Shown in pieces: positions 1 through 5,706 of a stretch of DNA of 5,765 nucleotides (position 1 is its first letter; each line of letters opens with the position of its first letter). The notes below the pieces were generated by a model, which worked only from the letters and a program-made list of their open reading frames with translations, was not told the DNA's origin and searched no databases. The stretch is from an uncultured Granulicatella sp. (lineage in GTDB: Bacteria > Bacillota > Bacilli > Lactobacillales > Aerococcaceae), in contig CALATC010000026.1 of assembly GCA_937891475.1 (NCBI GenBank), forward strand, positions 1 to 5,765, read 5' to 3'. A program made the translations under genes and the position numbers.

Positions 1-416
1 CTGATGTTAAGCAAAAGCTTAATATAGGGACTAGTGTCATAAAAAAATTAATTGATAATAAAATATTAACTGTTACTGAAGAAGAAATAGAAGTTCTAGA
101 AAAATTGGAGAAAGCACTTGAAAGGGAGATTAACCAAGAAGGTGACGCTCATTTTAGACTTGATATCCAATTTCATAGTGCCATTGCAGAAGCAAGTCGT
201 AATGTAGCGATACAGCAATTGATACCGATTATTATTCAATCGATTACTTTATACAATGATTTCTTTACGAGTGAGCAAAGTAAAATAAATACAATACGGG
301 CTCATAGAGAAATTGTTAAAGCAATAAAAAATAGAGATGCTGTAGCTGCTCGAGATGCTATGTTATTGCATTTAGCAGATAATAGAAGAACGCTTAATTA
401 CGAAAAATTTATCTGA
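1..416 (+). CDS. GntR/FadR-family transcriptional regulator, FCD domain (5' partial)
   Basis: The first complete codon is at 3 and the frame is open from the window edge to TGA at 414-416, giving 137 visible residues. The N-terminal winged-helix DNA-binding domain lies outside the window. What remains is an all-helical FCD ligand-binding domain. It shows the family's LDIQFH motif, followed by AHREI and LLHL. These supply the usual metal-site set of one Asp and three His (visible-residue numbers D54, H58, H101, H123), plus the typical EASRN segment. FCD regulators of this type (UxuR, ExuR and similar) bind sugar acids or other carboxylates and dimerise on short palindromes. Its position just before a glucuronate operon suggests it is the local repressor, released by a hexuronate or a pathway intermediate; this is inference. 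An internal TTG at 105 is not the start, because the FCD fold begins earlier. An ATCTGATG element overlaps its stop codon and matches the downstream operator. Confidence 0.87.
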   Translation, partial: DVKQKLNIGTSVIKKLIDNKILTVTEEEIEVLEKLEKALEREINQEGDAHFRLDIQFHSAIAEASRNVAIQQLIPIIIQSITLYNDFFTSEQSKINTIRAHREIVKAIKNRDAVAARDAMLLHLADNRRTLNYEKFI

Positions 417-418
417 TG
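411..418. promoter_or_regulatory. Possible distal operator half-site (ATCTGATG)
   Basis: ATCTGATG overlaps the TGA stop of the regulator gene. The same element forms the core of both arms of the palindrome at 457-497. Its start is 53 bp from the left-arm copy, close to five helical turns, so it would lie on the same DNA face. It could be an auxiliary regulator site. In AT-rich DNA a single 7-8-mer is weak evidence, so the call rests on the clustering. Confidence 0.3.
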
Positions 419-448
419 AATATTGATAAATAACGAGAGTAGTTCTCA

Positions 449-477
449 TTGACACCTAAAGTCATCTGATGTATTAT
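449..477 (+). promoter_or_regulatory. Sigma-A-type promoter of the glucuronate operon
   Basis: A perfect -35 box TTGACA (449-454) is followed by a 17-nt spacer and the -10 box TATTAT (472-477, five of six to consensus). The predicted transcription start is about 484-485. This gives a short leader of about 35 nt, ending in the GGAG ribosome site (506-509) before the kdgA ATG at 519. No other promoter of this quality is seen before the first structural gene. The spacer and start point are covered by the two arms of an inverted repeat, as expected for a repressed promoter. Confidence 0.8.
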
Positions 478-497
478 AAATATATCAGATGACTTTA
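457..497. promoter_or_regulatory. Long inverted repeat: operator over the operon promoter, possibly also terminator of the upstream regulator gene
   Basis: TAAAGTCATCTGAT (457-470) and ATCAGATGACTTTA (484-497) are perfect inverted copies. The left arm sits between the -35 and -10 boxes, and the right arm starts at the predicted transcription start. Each arm holds its own small odd-centred palindrome, ATCTGAT or ATCAGAT, with centres 20 bp apart (about two helical turns). Two regulator dimers could therefore bind side by side. In RNA made from the upstream gene, the 13-nt centre pairs further (one G-U, then UAUU with AAUA). This gives a 19-bp stem with a 3-nt loop followed by TTTTGTTT, so it could end that transcript. 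RNA starting at the operon promoter carries only the right arm and cannot fold this way. Binding by the adjacent FCD regulator is inference. Confidence 0.7.
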
Positions 498-518
498 TTT
501 TGTTTGGAGAGTGAAATT

Positions 519-1148
519 ATGAGTAAAGTGTTAGAAAAATTGAAAGATAATTATATATTTGCAGTAATTCGCGGGAAATCATCAGATGATGCTGAGAATA
601 TTTCAAAATATGCAGTATTAGGTGGAATTAAGAATATAGAAGTAACTTATACTACGCCTAATGCATCACAAGCTATTTCTAATTTGAAAGCGTATTATAT
701 ATCTACGAAAGATGTTGTTATTGGTGCGGGAACAATTATGAGTGTAGAATTGGCACAAGAAGCAATTAAAGCTGGAGCAGAATTTTTAGTTAGTCCACAT
801 TATGATGAAGAGATTCAAAAAGTAGCATTAGAAGCTGGAATTGAGTATTTCCCAGGTTGTGCAACTGCAACAGAAATTGTTAAAGCAATGAATGGTGGAG
901 CAAATATTATTAAATTATTCCCAGGTGGAGTATTAGGATCTTCGTTTATTAAAGATATTCATGGACCTATTCCAACTGTGCAATTAATGCCATCTGGAGG
1001 AGTTTCTTTAGAAAATATTAAAGAATGGAAGGATAAAGGCGCTGTTGCAGTAGGCGTTGGTAGTGCTTTAAGTGCAAAAGTTGGTTCTGAAGGATATGAA
1101 AGTGTAACAGAGATTGCTCAGCGATTTGTATTAGCTTTGGAGGGATAA
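519..1148 (+). CDS. kdgA: 2-keto-3-deoxy-6-phosphogluconate (KDPG) aldolase
   Basis: This class I aldolase cleaves KDPG to pyruvate and glyceraldehyde-3-phosphate, the last step of the pathway, in the cytoplasm. The 209 residues match the usual family length. Visible family landmarks are AVIRG (R18), the catalytic Glu in IEVTYTTP (E41), GAGT (69-72), FPGCAT (111-116), the Schiff-base Lys in IIKLFPG (K132) and the phosphate-loop segment MPSGGV (157-162). The start is the ATG at 519, with GGAG at 506-509 in front at good spacing. An in-frame ATG at 489 would add ten residues, but it has no ribosome site and lies within a few bases of the predicted transcript start. It is the first gene of the operon, and its stop is 2 nt from the uxaC start, so translation is probably coupled. 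An aldolase acting on 2-dehydro-3-deoxy-6-phosphogalactonate (KDPGal) is the alternative, but the neighbours favour KDPG. The symbol eda is also used. Confidence 0.93.
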   Translation: MSKVLEKLKDNYIFAVIRGKSSDDAENISKYAVLGGIKNIEVTYTTPNASQAISNLKAYYISTKDVVIGAGTIMSVELAQEAIKAGAEFLVSPHYDEEIQKVALEAGIEYFPGCATATEIVKAMNGGANIIKLFPGGVLGSSFIKDIHGPIPTVQLMPSGGVSLENIKEWKDKGAVAVGVGSALSAKVGSEGYESVTEIAQRFVLALEG

Positions 1149-1150
1149 AG

Positions 1151-2554
1151 ATGTCATTTAATCAAAATAATTTTTTACTACAGTCAGAAATTAGTCAAAA
1201 TTTATATTCTAAAATAGCGACGTTACCAATTGAAGATTTTCATTGTCATTTATCTCCACAAGAAATTTATGAAGATAAACCTTTTGAAAATGTCGTCCAA
1301 GTATGGTTAGGTGGAGACCATTATAAATGGAGACTAATGAGAGCAAACGGTGTTAAAGAAGAATTAATAACGGGAAATGCTTCTCCAAAAGAAAAGTTTG
1401 AAGCTTGGGCAAAGACTTTAGCAAAAGCTTTTGGAAATCCACTTTATCACTGGAGTCATTTAGAGTTAAAACAAGTTTTTGGGATTAATGAGTATGTAAC
1501 ATTTGATAATTGGGAATCTATTTATGATCAAATGAATACTTATATAGAGAATGAGAAACTAAGTCCTAGAAAATTAATTTCTAGAGCAAATGTAAAATTT
1601 ATTGGAACGACTGATAATCCATTAGATTCATTGGAATGGCATAAAAAAATAGCAGATGATAAATCGTTTGATACAGTCGTTGCACCAACATTTAGACCAG
1701 ATGAAGCTTTTATTTCTCACGCTAATTTTGTTCATTTTGTTAAAAAATTGGAAGAATTAACGAATAAAAAAGTGAATACATTTGTTGATTTTATGAATGC
1801 TTTAGAAGATAGAATAAAATACTTTGTACAACATGGTTGTAAAGCTAGTGATATAAGTTTTGGAGAAATTCAATTTAGAAGAGCGTCAGAAAATGAATTG
1901 AATAAAATTTTACAAAAAGTATTTAAACATGAAGAAATCACATTTGAAGAAGTTGAAAAATGGCAAACAGAAGTGTTTTTAAAACTTTGTTCGTTATATA
2001 AAAAATATCATTTAGTTACGCAAGTTCATTTTGGAGCTGTAAGAAATACGAACTCAAAATATTTTGAAAAATTGGGACCAGATACAGGATTTGATTCTAC
2101 AGGGGATCAAATTAACTTAGCTCAATCTTTAAACCTATTATTAGATTGTTTAGAAAAAAATGATTCAATGCCAAAATGTATATTTTATAATTTAAATCCA
2201 GCTTATAATGATGTGTTGGCAAATACATTGGCGAATTTTCAAGCAAATGAGGAAGGTATTAAAGGCAAATTACAATATGGAGCAGCATGGTGGTTTTCTG
2301 ATACTGAAAGAGGTATGAGAGAGCAGATGTTAGTTTTAGCGAATCAAAGCCTATTATGGAATTTTGTTGGAATGTTGACAGATTCTAGAAGTTTCTTATC
2401 TTATCAAAGACACGATTATTTCCGTCGTATTTTAGTTTCGTTAGTAACTGAATGGATTGAAAGTGGAAGAATTCCATATGATGAAAAGCTTATTGATGAA
2501 TTTTTAAGTGCTATTTGTTATAAAAATGCAGTAGAATTTTTCGAATTATCTTAA
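1151..2554 (+). CDS. uxaC: Glucuronate isomerase (uronate isomerase)
   Basis: This enzyme interconverts D-glucuronate and D-fructuronate (and usually galacturonate and tagaturonate) and is the entry step of the pathway. The 467 residues are the normal full length for this member of the amidohydrolase superfamily. The N-terminal metal motif FHCHL (H31, H33) is present. Other family segments follow: VWLGGDHYKWRLMRANGV (51-68), GTTDNPLDSLEWH (152-164), QVHFGAVRNTN (291-301), GAAWWFSD (377-384) and MLTDSRSFLSYQRHDYFRR (408-426), close to the invariant C-terminal signature. The TTDNP segment has Asn where many homologues have Asp, which is a minor difference. The start ATG has GGAGGG at 1139-1144, inside the end of kdgA, with a 6-nt gap. 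The stop overlaps the strong ribosome site of uxuA, so the genes are in one transcript. No signal peptide or membrane segment is seen. Confidence 0.96.
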   Translation: MSFNQNNFLLQSEISQNLYSKIATLPIEDFHCHLSPQEIYEDKPFENVVQVWLGGDHYKWRLMRANGVKEELITGNASPKEKFEAWAKTLAKAFGNPLYHWSHLELKQVFGINEYVTFDNWESIYDQMNTYIENEKLSPRKLISRANVKFIGTTDNPLDSLEWHKKIADDKSFDTVVAPTFRPDEAFISHANFVHFVKKLEELTNKKVNTFVDFMNALEDRIKYFVQHGCKASDISFGEIQFRRASENELNKILQKVFKHEEITFEEVEKWQTEVFLKLCSLYKKYHLVTQVHFGAVRNTNSKYFEKLGPDTGFDSTGDQINLAQSLNLLLDCLEKNDSMPKCIFYNLNPAYNDVLANTLANFQANEEGIKGKLQYGAAWWFSDTERGMREQMLVLANQSLLWNFVGMLTDSRSFLSYQRHDYFRRILVSLVTEWIESGRIPYDEKLIDEFLSAICYKNAVEFFELS

Positions 2555-2568
2555 AGGAGGAAATATAC

Positions 2569-3618
2569 ATGGAAATGACATTTCGTTGGTACGGAAATGA
2601 TGATCCAGTAACGTTACAAAATATTAAACAAATTCCAGGAATGAAAGGTATTGTTACAGCAATTTATGATGTTCCTGTTGGACAAGTGTGGAGTAGAGAA
2701 AGAATTAGACAATTAAAATCAGATGTAGAGCAATCAGGATTGAAATTATCAGTTATTGAAAGTGTTCCAGTTCATGAGGATATCAAATTAGGACGTCCTA
2801 CTAGAGATGAGTTAATCGATAATTATATTCAAACAATTAAGAATCTTGGAGCAGAAGGTATTAATGTTGTTTGTTATAACTTTATGCCAGTTTTCGATTG
2901 GACTAGAACGGACTTAGCTTATGAGTTGCAAGATGGATCTACAGCGTTAATTTTTGAAGAAGAAGTAGCTAAAAAAATGGATCCTGTTAAAGGAGAATTA
3001 TCATTACCTGGTTGGGATTCAAGTTATTCAAAAGAAGAAATGAAAGCAATTATGGATGCTTATTCTGATGTAGATGAAGAAACTTTATGGAAAAATCTTG
3101 AGTATTTTATCAAAAAAGTAATTCCAGCTGCAGAAGAAGCTGGAGTTAAAATGGCTATTCATCCAGATGATCCGCCTTATAGCATTTTTGGATTACCTCG
3201 TATTATTACATGTAAAGAAAATCTAGAAAGATTTATTAATTTATATGATAGTCCTTATAATGGTGTGACAGTGTGTGTAGGTTCTTATGCGTCAGACCCT
3301 AATAATAATGCAGTTGAAATGTTAAAAGCGATGTTAGATAAGAATCGTGTAAACTTTATGCATGCACGTAATATTAAATTAACTGGAGAAGGTAAATCTT
3401 TCCAAGAATCAGCACATCCAAGTGAATATGGATCAATTGATATGTATGAAGTGGTCAAAGCATTATGTGATGCAAAATGGGATGGACCAATTAGACCTGA
3501 CCACGGTAGAATGATTTGGGGAGAAAGTGGACGTCCGGGATATGGATTATTCGATCGTGCTTTAGGAGCAACGTATTTATATGGCTTAGAAGAAGCTATT
3601 TTAAAACTATCGAAATAA
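2569..3618 (+). CDS. uxuA: Mannonate dehydratase
   Basis: This enzyme dehydrates D-mannonate to 2-keto-3-deoxy-D-gluconate, using a divalent metal (commonly Mn2+ in this TIM-barrel family). The 349 residues fit the shorter Gram-positive type. The N-terminus (FRWYGNDDPV, then QIPGMKGIVTAIYDVPVGQVW) is diagnostic. The expected metal ligands are all present: His198 in AIHPDDPP, Cys236 in VTVCVGSY, His265 in FMHARNIK, and Asp311 in RPDHGRMIWG. The ATG at 2569 follows AAGGAGG (2554-2560), a near-perfect ribosome site that overlaps the uxaC stop. A second in-frame ATG at 2575 is less well spaced. The gene ends AAA TAA GGAG, where the stop merges with the ribosome site of the next gene, starting 11 nt later. 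Nothing in it looks damaged. Confidence 0.96.
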   Translation: MEMTFRWYGNDDPVTLQNIKQIPGMKGIVTAIYDVPVGQVWSRERIRQLKSDVEQSGLKLSVIESVPVHEDIKLGRPTRDELIDNYIQTIKNLGAEGINVVCYNFMPVFDWTRTDLAYELQDGSTALIFEEEVAKKMDPVKGELSLPGWDSSYSKEEMKAIMDAYSDVDEETLWKNLEYFIKKVIPAAEEAGVKMAIHPDDPPYSIFGLPRIITCKENLERFINLYDSPYNGVTVCVGSYASDPNNNAVEMLKAMLDKNRVNFMHARNIKLTGEGKSFQESAHPSEYGSIDMYEVVKALCDAKWDGPIRPDHGRMIWGESGRPGYGLFDRALGATYLYGLEEAILKLSK

Positions 3619-3629
3619 GGAGAGTATTT

Positions 3630-4469
3630 ATGACTAAATTTTTTGATTTTAAAGATAAAGTAGTAGTAATTACTGGAGCTGGTGGAGTGATTTGTGGAGA
3701 ATTAGCTCGTAATTTTGCTAAATAAGGAGCAAAAGTAGCTCTATTAGACTTAAATGAGGAAGCTGCTCAAAAATTTGAGAATTTAATTAAACAAGAGGGT
3801 GGAGTTGCTAAAGCGTATAAAGCTAATGTATTAGATCAAGAATCATTAGAACAAGTACGTAATTTAGTAAATGCTGAATTAGGAACGGTTGATATTTTAA
3901 TTAATGGTGCTGGAGGAAATAATCCAAGAGCAACTACAGATAATGAATTCCATGAAGTGAATTTAGCAGAAGGAACTAAAACATTTTTTGATTTAGATAA
4001 ATCAGGTATTGAATTTGTATTTAATTTAAATTATTTAGGAACTTTATTACCTACTCAAGTTTTTGCAAAAGATATGGTTGGTAAAGAAGGGGCAAATATT
4101 ATTAATATTTCAAGTATGAATGCTTATACACCTTTAACAAAAATTCCAGCATACTCTGGAGCTAAGGCGGCTATCAGTAACTTTACACAATGGTTAGCAG
4201 TTCATTTCTCTAAAGTAGGAATTCGTTGTAATGCTATTGCACCTGGATTTTTAGTGACAGCACAAAATGAAAAATTATTATTTGATAATGATGGAAATCC
4301 AACACCTCGTGCTGATAAAATTTTAAGAAATACACCAATGGGTCGTTTTGGTGAATCAAATGAACTTGTAGGAGGAGTTTTCTTCTTAGCGGACTCAACA
4401 TTAGCAAGTTTTGTGAATGGAGTAGTACTTCCAATTGATGGAGGATTTGCTGCATATTCTGGAGTTTAA
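3630..4469 (+). pseudogene. uxuB: SDR-family D-mannonate oxidoreductase (fructuronate reductase), interrupted by an in-frame stop at codon 32
   Basis: By family and position this should be the NAD(P)H-dependent reduction of D-fructuronate to D-mannonate. It is the short-chain dehydrogenase form found in Gram-positives (YjmF-like), not the longer mannitol-dehydrogenase-type UxuB of enterics. The reading frame spans 280 codons including the final TAA. The ATG at 3630 has TAAGGAG at 3616-3622. Visible parts are the cofactor loop TGAGGVICG (15-23), acidic beta-2 end LLDLN (38-42), NGAGG (92-96), catalytic Ser in NISSMNA (161/162), YSGAK with Tyr175 and Lys179, and the C-terminal segment LPIDGG. 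Codon 32 is TAA (3723-3725), between AK and GAKVALLDLN, where the family has an ordinary residue. The frame continues with no other stop or indel and family-like sequence on both sides. A single substitution (for example CAA to TAA) explains it. As written only 31 residues would be made. Sequencing error or a recent mutation are both possible. Confidence 0.85.
3723..3725 (+). other. Premature TAA stop inside the uxuB-type SDR gene
   Basis: The frame reads Ala-Lys-stop-Gly-Ala-Lys-Val-Ala-Leu-Leu-Asp. SDR proteins normally have one residue here, often Gln, Glu, Leu or Lys, and each could become TAA by one base change. TAA also ends kdgA, uxaC, uxuA, the SDR itself and kdgK, so a recoded TAA is ruled out. 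No ATG, GTG or TTG in this frame occurs until GTG at 3957. A product restarted there would lack the cofactor-binding half. Confidence 0.93.
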
Positions 4470-4482
4470 TCGTATGATAATC

Positions 4483-4514
4483 AATCGAAGTAGTATATAA
4501 ATGCTACTTCGATT
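4483..4514 (+). terminator. Intergenic hairpin between the SDR gene and kdgK (weak terminator or processing site)
   Basis: AATCGAAGTAG (4483-4493) and CTACTTCGATT (4504-4514) are perfect inverted copies. The 10-nt centre can add one wobble and two A-U pairs around a 4-nt loop. The sequence after the stem (TGTTGGCTTTT) is only modestly T-rich, so complete termination is doubtful. It lies in the 75-nt gap before kdgK, the only sizeable gap in the operon, and could lower or tune kdgK expression or protect mRNA ends. No convincing -35/-10 pair was seen here, so a separate kdgK promoter is not supported. Confidence 0.5.
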
Positions 4515-4544
4515 TGTTGGCTTTTAAAAGAAGTGAGGAATAAT

Positions 4545-5549
4545 ATGCGAGTTATTACATTAGGTGAAATATTATTAAGATTATCAACTGAACAAGATAC
4601 TAGGCTTAAATATGCTAATTGTTTTAAAAGTTGCTATGGTGGCGGAGAAGCAAATGTAGGAATTTCTTTATCCATACTTAGACATGAAGTTTCAGTAGCC
4701 ACCATTTTACCACAAGAAAATCCGTTATCTGAATCTGTCGTCTCTGTTTTAAGAAAAACAGGAGTTAATACGGAGTTTGTAGCGTATGGAAAAGGTAGAT
4801 TGGGTACTTATTATTTAGAACAAGGAAATTCACAGAGAGTATCTAAGGTTTTATATGATAGAGATTATTCTTCTTTTTCTTCTGTAGAAAAATTACCTTG
4901 GAATTTAGATAATCTTTTTAAAGAAGCAGATGTATTTCATATTTCTGGCTTAGTTCCAGCTTTAAATCCAAATTGGGAAAATTGGATTATTGAATTATTG
5001 AAAAAAGCGAAAGAACATCAATGTAAAATTAGTTTTGATTATAATTACAGAAGTAAGTTATGGAGTCGTGAAAAAGCAAAAAATGTTTTTGAAAAAATTA
5101 TTCCATTTGTGGATATTCTATCTGCAGGAAAATTAGATGCTATATTTTTTGCTGAAGTGTTGCAAGAGGATGAGGATATTTCATTGGAGGAAATTTATAG
5201 AAGAATGAAATGTAAATATCCTAATATTCAAGTAATTTATTCCACTAAGAGAACAATTTTCACAACAAATCATCATCAAATTCAAGGTTTTATATCTGGA
5301 GAAAATCATCAATTCACCCAATCTAGAAATTATGATATAGATCCTGTTATTGATCGAATTGGTGGTGGTGATGCTTTTACAGCAGGTATTATTCATGGGA
5401 TTTTAAAAGGATGGGATGATGCTCAAATAGTAGAATTTGGAACAGCGTCCTCTGTTTTAAAGCATTCCGTATTTGGGGACTGGAATCCATTTGATGAAGA
5501 AGAAATATTAAGTTTTATGAGTCAAAAGACTCTACAAGTCGATAGATAA
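4545..5549 (+). CDS. kdgK: 2-keto-3-deoxygluconate kinase (PfkB family)
   Basis: This cytoplasmic kinase phosphorylates 2-keto-3-deoxygluconate with ATP to KDPG, the substrate of the aldolase encoded first in the operon. The 334 residues are normal for the ribokinase/PfkB fold. Seen in order are GGGEANVGISLS (32-43), the sugar-binding region typical of KdgK; TYYLEQG (88-94); FDYNYRSKLW (164-173); and the PfkB signature DRIGGGDAFTAG (270-281) with the anion hole and catalytic base Asp276. The ATG at 4545 is chosen because GTGAGG just upstream looks like its ribosome site. A GTG at 4533 in the same frame is part of that site rather than a start. The gene is the last of the operon, 75 nt after the SDR and followed by a strong terminator. 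A related PfkB sugar kinase is possible by sequence alone, but context makes KdgK much the best call. Confidence 0.93.
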   Translation: MRVITLGEILLRLSTEQDTRLKYANCFKSCYGGGEANVGISLSILRHEVSVATILPQENPLSESVVSVLRKTGVNTEFVAYGKGRLGTYYLEQGNSQRVSKVLYDRDYSSFSSVEKLPWNLDNLFKEADVFHISGLVPALNPNWENWIIELLKKAKEHQCKISFDYNYRSKLWSREKAKNVFEKIIPFVDILSAGKLDAIFFAEVLQEDEDISLEEIYRRMKCKYPNIQVIYSTKRTIFTTNHHQIQGFISGENHQFTQSRNYDIDPVIDRIGGGDAFTAGIIHGILKGWDDAQIVEFGTASSVLKHSVFGDWNPFDEEEILSFMSQKTLQVDR

Positions 5550-5565
5550 ATTTTTATTAGAAGCA

Positions 5566-5615
5566 AGCAATCCATTGAATTATAGTGCGTAGGTTCAATG
5601 GGTTGCTATTTTTTT
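5566..5615 (+). terminator. Rho-independent terminator of the glucuronate operon
   Basis: AGCAATCCATTGAA (5566-5579) pairs with TTCAATGGGTTGCT (5594-5607) over 14 bp with one G-U wobble and a 14-nt loop. It is followed by A and seven T residues (5609-5615). It lies 16 nt after the kdgK stop. This is the clearest terminator in the window and marks the operon end. Confidence 0.9.
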
Positions 5616-5656
5616 ATAAAAAACTGTGAAAATAGTAACAAATGATAACAAGCTGA

Positions 5657-5683
5657 TGTTTTCATAGGAATAGAATGTAAACA
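5657..5683. repeat. Imperfect inverted repeat upstream of the last gene, possible operator
   Basis: TGTTTTCAT (5657-5665) and ATGTAAACA (5675-5683) are inverted copies with eight of nine pairs matching, separated by 9 nt. The repeat lies 23 nt before the downstream ATG and spans TAGAAT (5671-5676), a possible -10 box (five of six), for which no good -35 was found. It differs in sequence from the operator at 457-497, so a different regulator would be expected. Otherwise 5616-5690 is AT-rich with nothing else recognisable. Confidence 0.35.
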
Positions 5684-5706
5684 ATAAATCAAAGGAAGTG
5701 ATTTTT

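Noticed and set aside
435..447. GAGA-N5-TCTC inverted repeat upstream of the -35 box
   Set aside because: Only four base pairs with no extension and no second copy seen; too short to support as a site.
489..518. Upstream in-frame ATG for the KDPG aldolase
   Set aside because: It lies inside the right arm of the operator, has no ribosome site, sits only about five bases after the predicted transcript start, and adds ten residues not typical of the family. The ATG at 519 has GGAG at good spacing.
3516..3725. Open frame beginning inside uxuA and running to the premature stop
   Set aside because: The part before 3630 is an out-of-frame shadow of uxuA. The real SDR start is the ATG at 3630 with a strong ribosome site.
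3723..3725. Alternative genetic code or programmed recoding of TAA
   Set aside because: TAA ends kdgA, uxaC, uxuA, the SDR and kdgK at the expected protein lengths, and no recoding structure was recognised after it.
4234..4455. Minus-strand open frame opposite the SDR gene
   Set aside because: Its low-complexity translation (rich in Leu, His, Gln) and lack of a ribosome site show a shadow of the + strand gene.
3957..4469. Separate gene starting at GTG 3957
   Set aside because: It is the C-terminal part of the interrupted SDR. It has no ribosome site and no cofactor-binding half.
4521..4530. Perfect palindrome CTTTTAAAAG before kdgK
   Set aside because: It is short and almost entirely A/T, so it is expected by chance in this composition.
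5181..5396. Minus-strand open frame opposite kdgK
   Set aside because: The translation is not protein-like and covers the conserved PfkB signature on the other strand, so it is a shadow.
5627..5640. Catabolite-response (cre) element TGAAAATAGTAACA
   Set aside because: It matches the outer positions of the consensus but lacks the central CG that CcpA sites normally keep. No convincing cre was seen at the operon promoter either.
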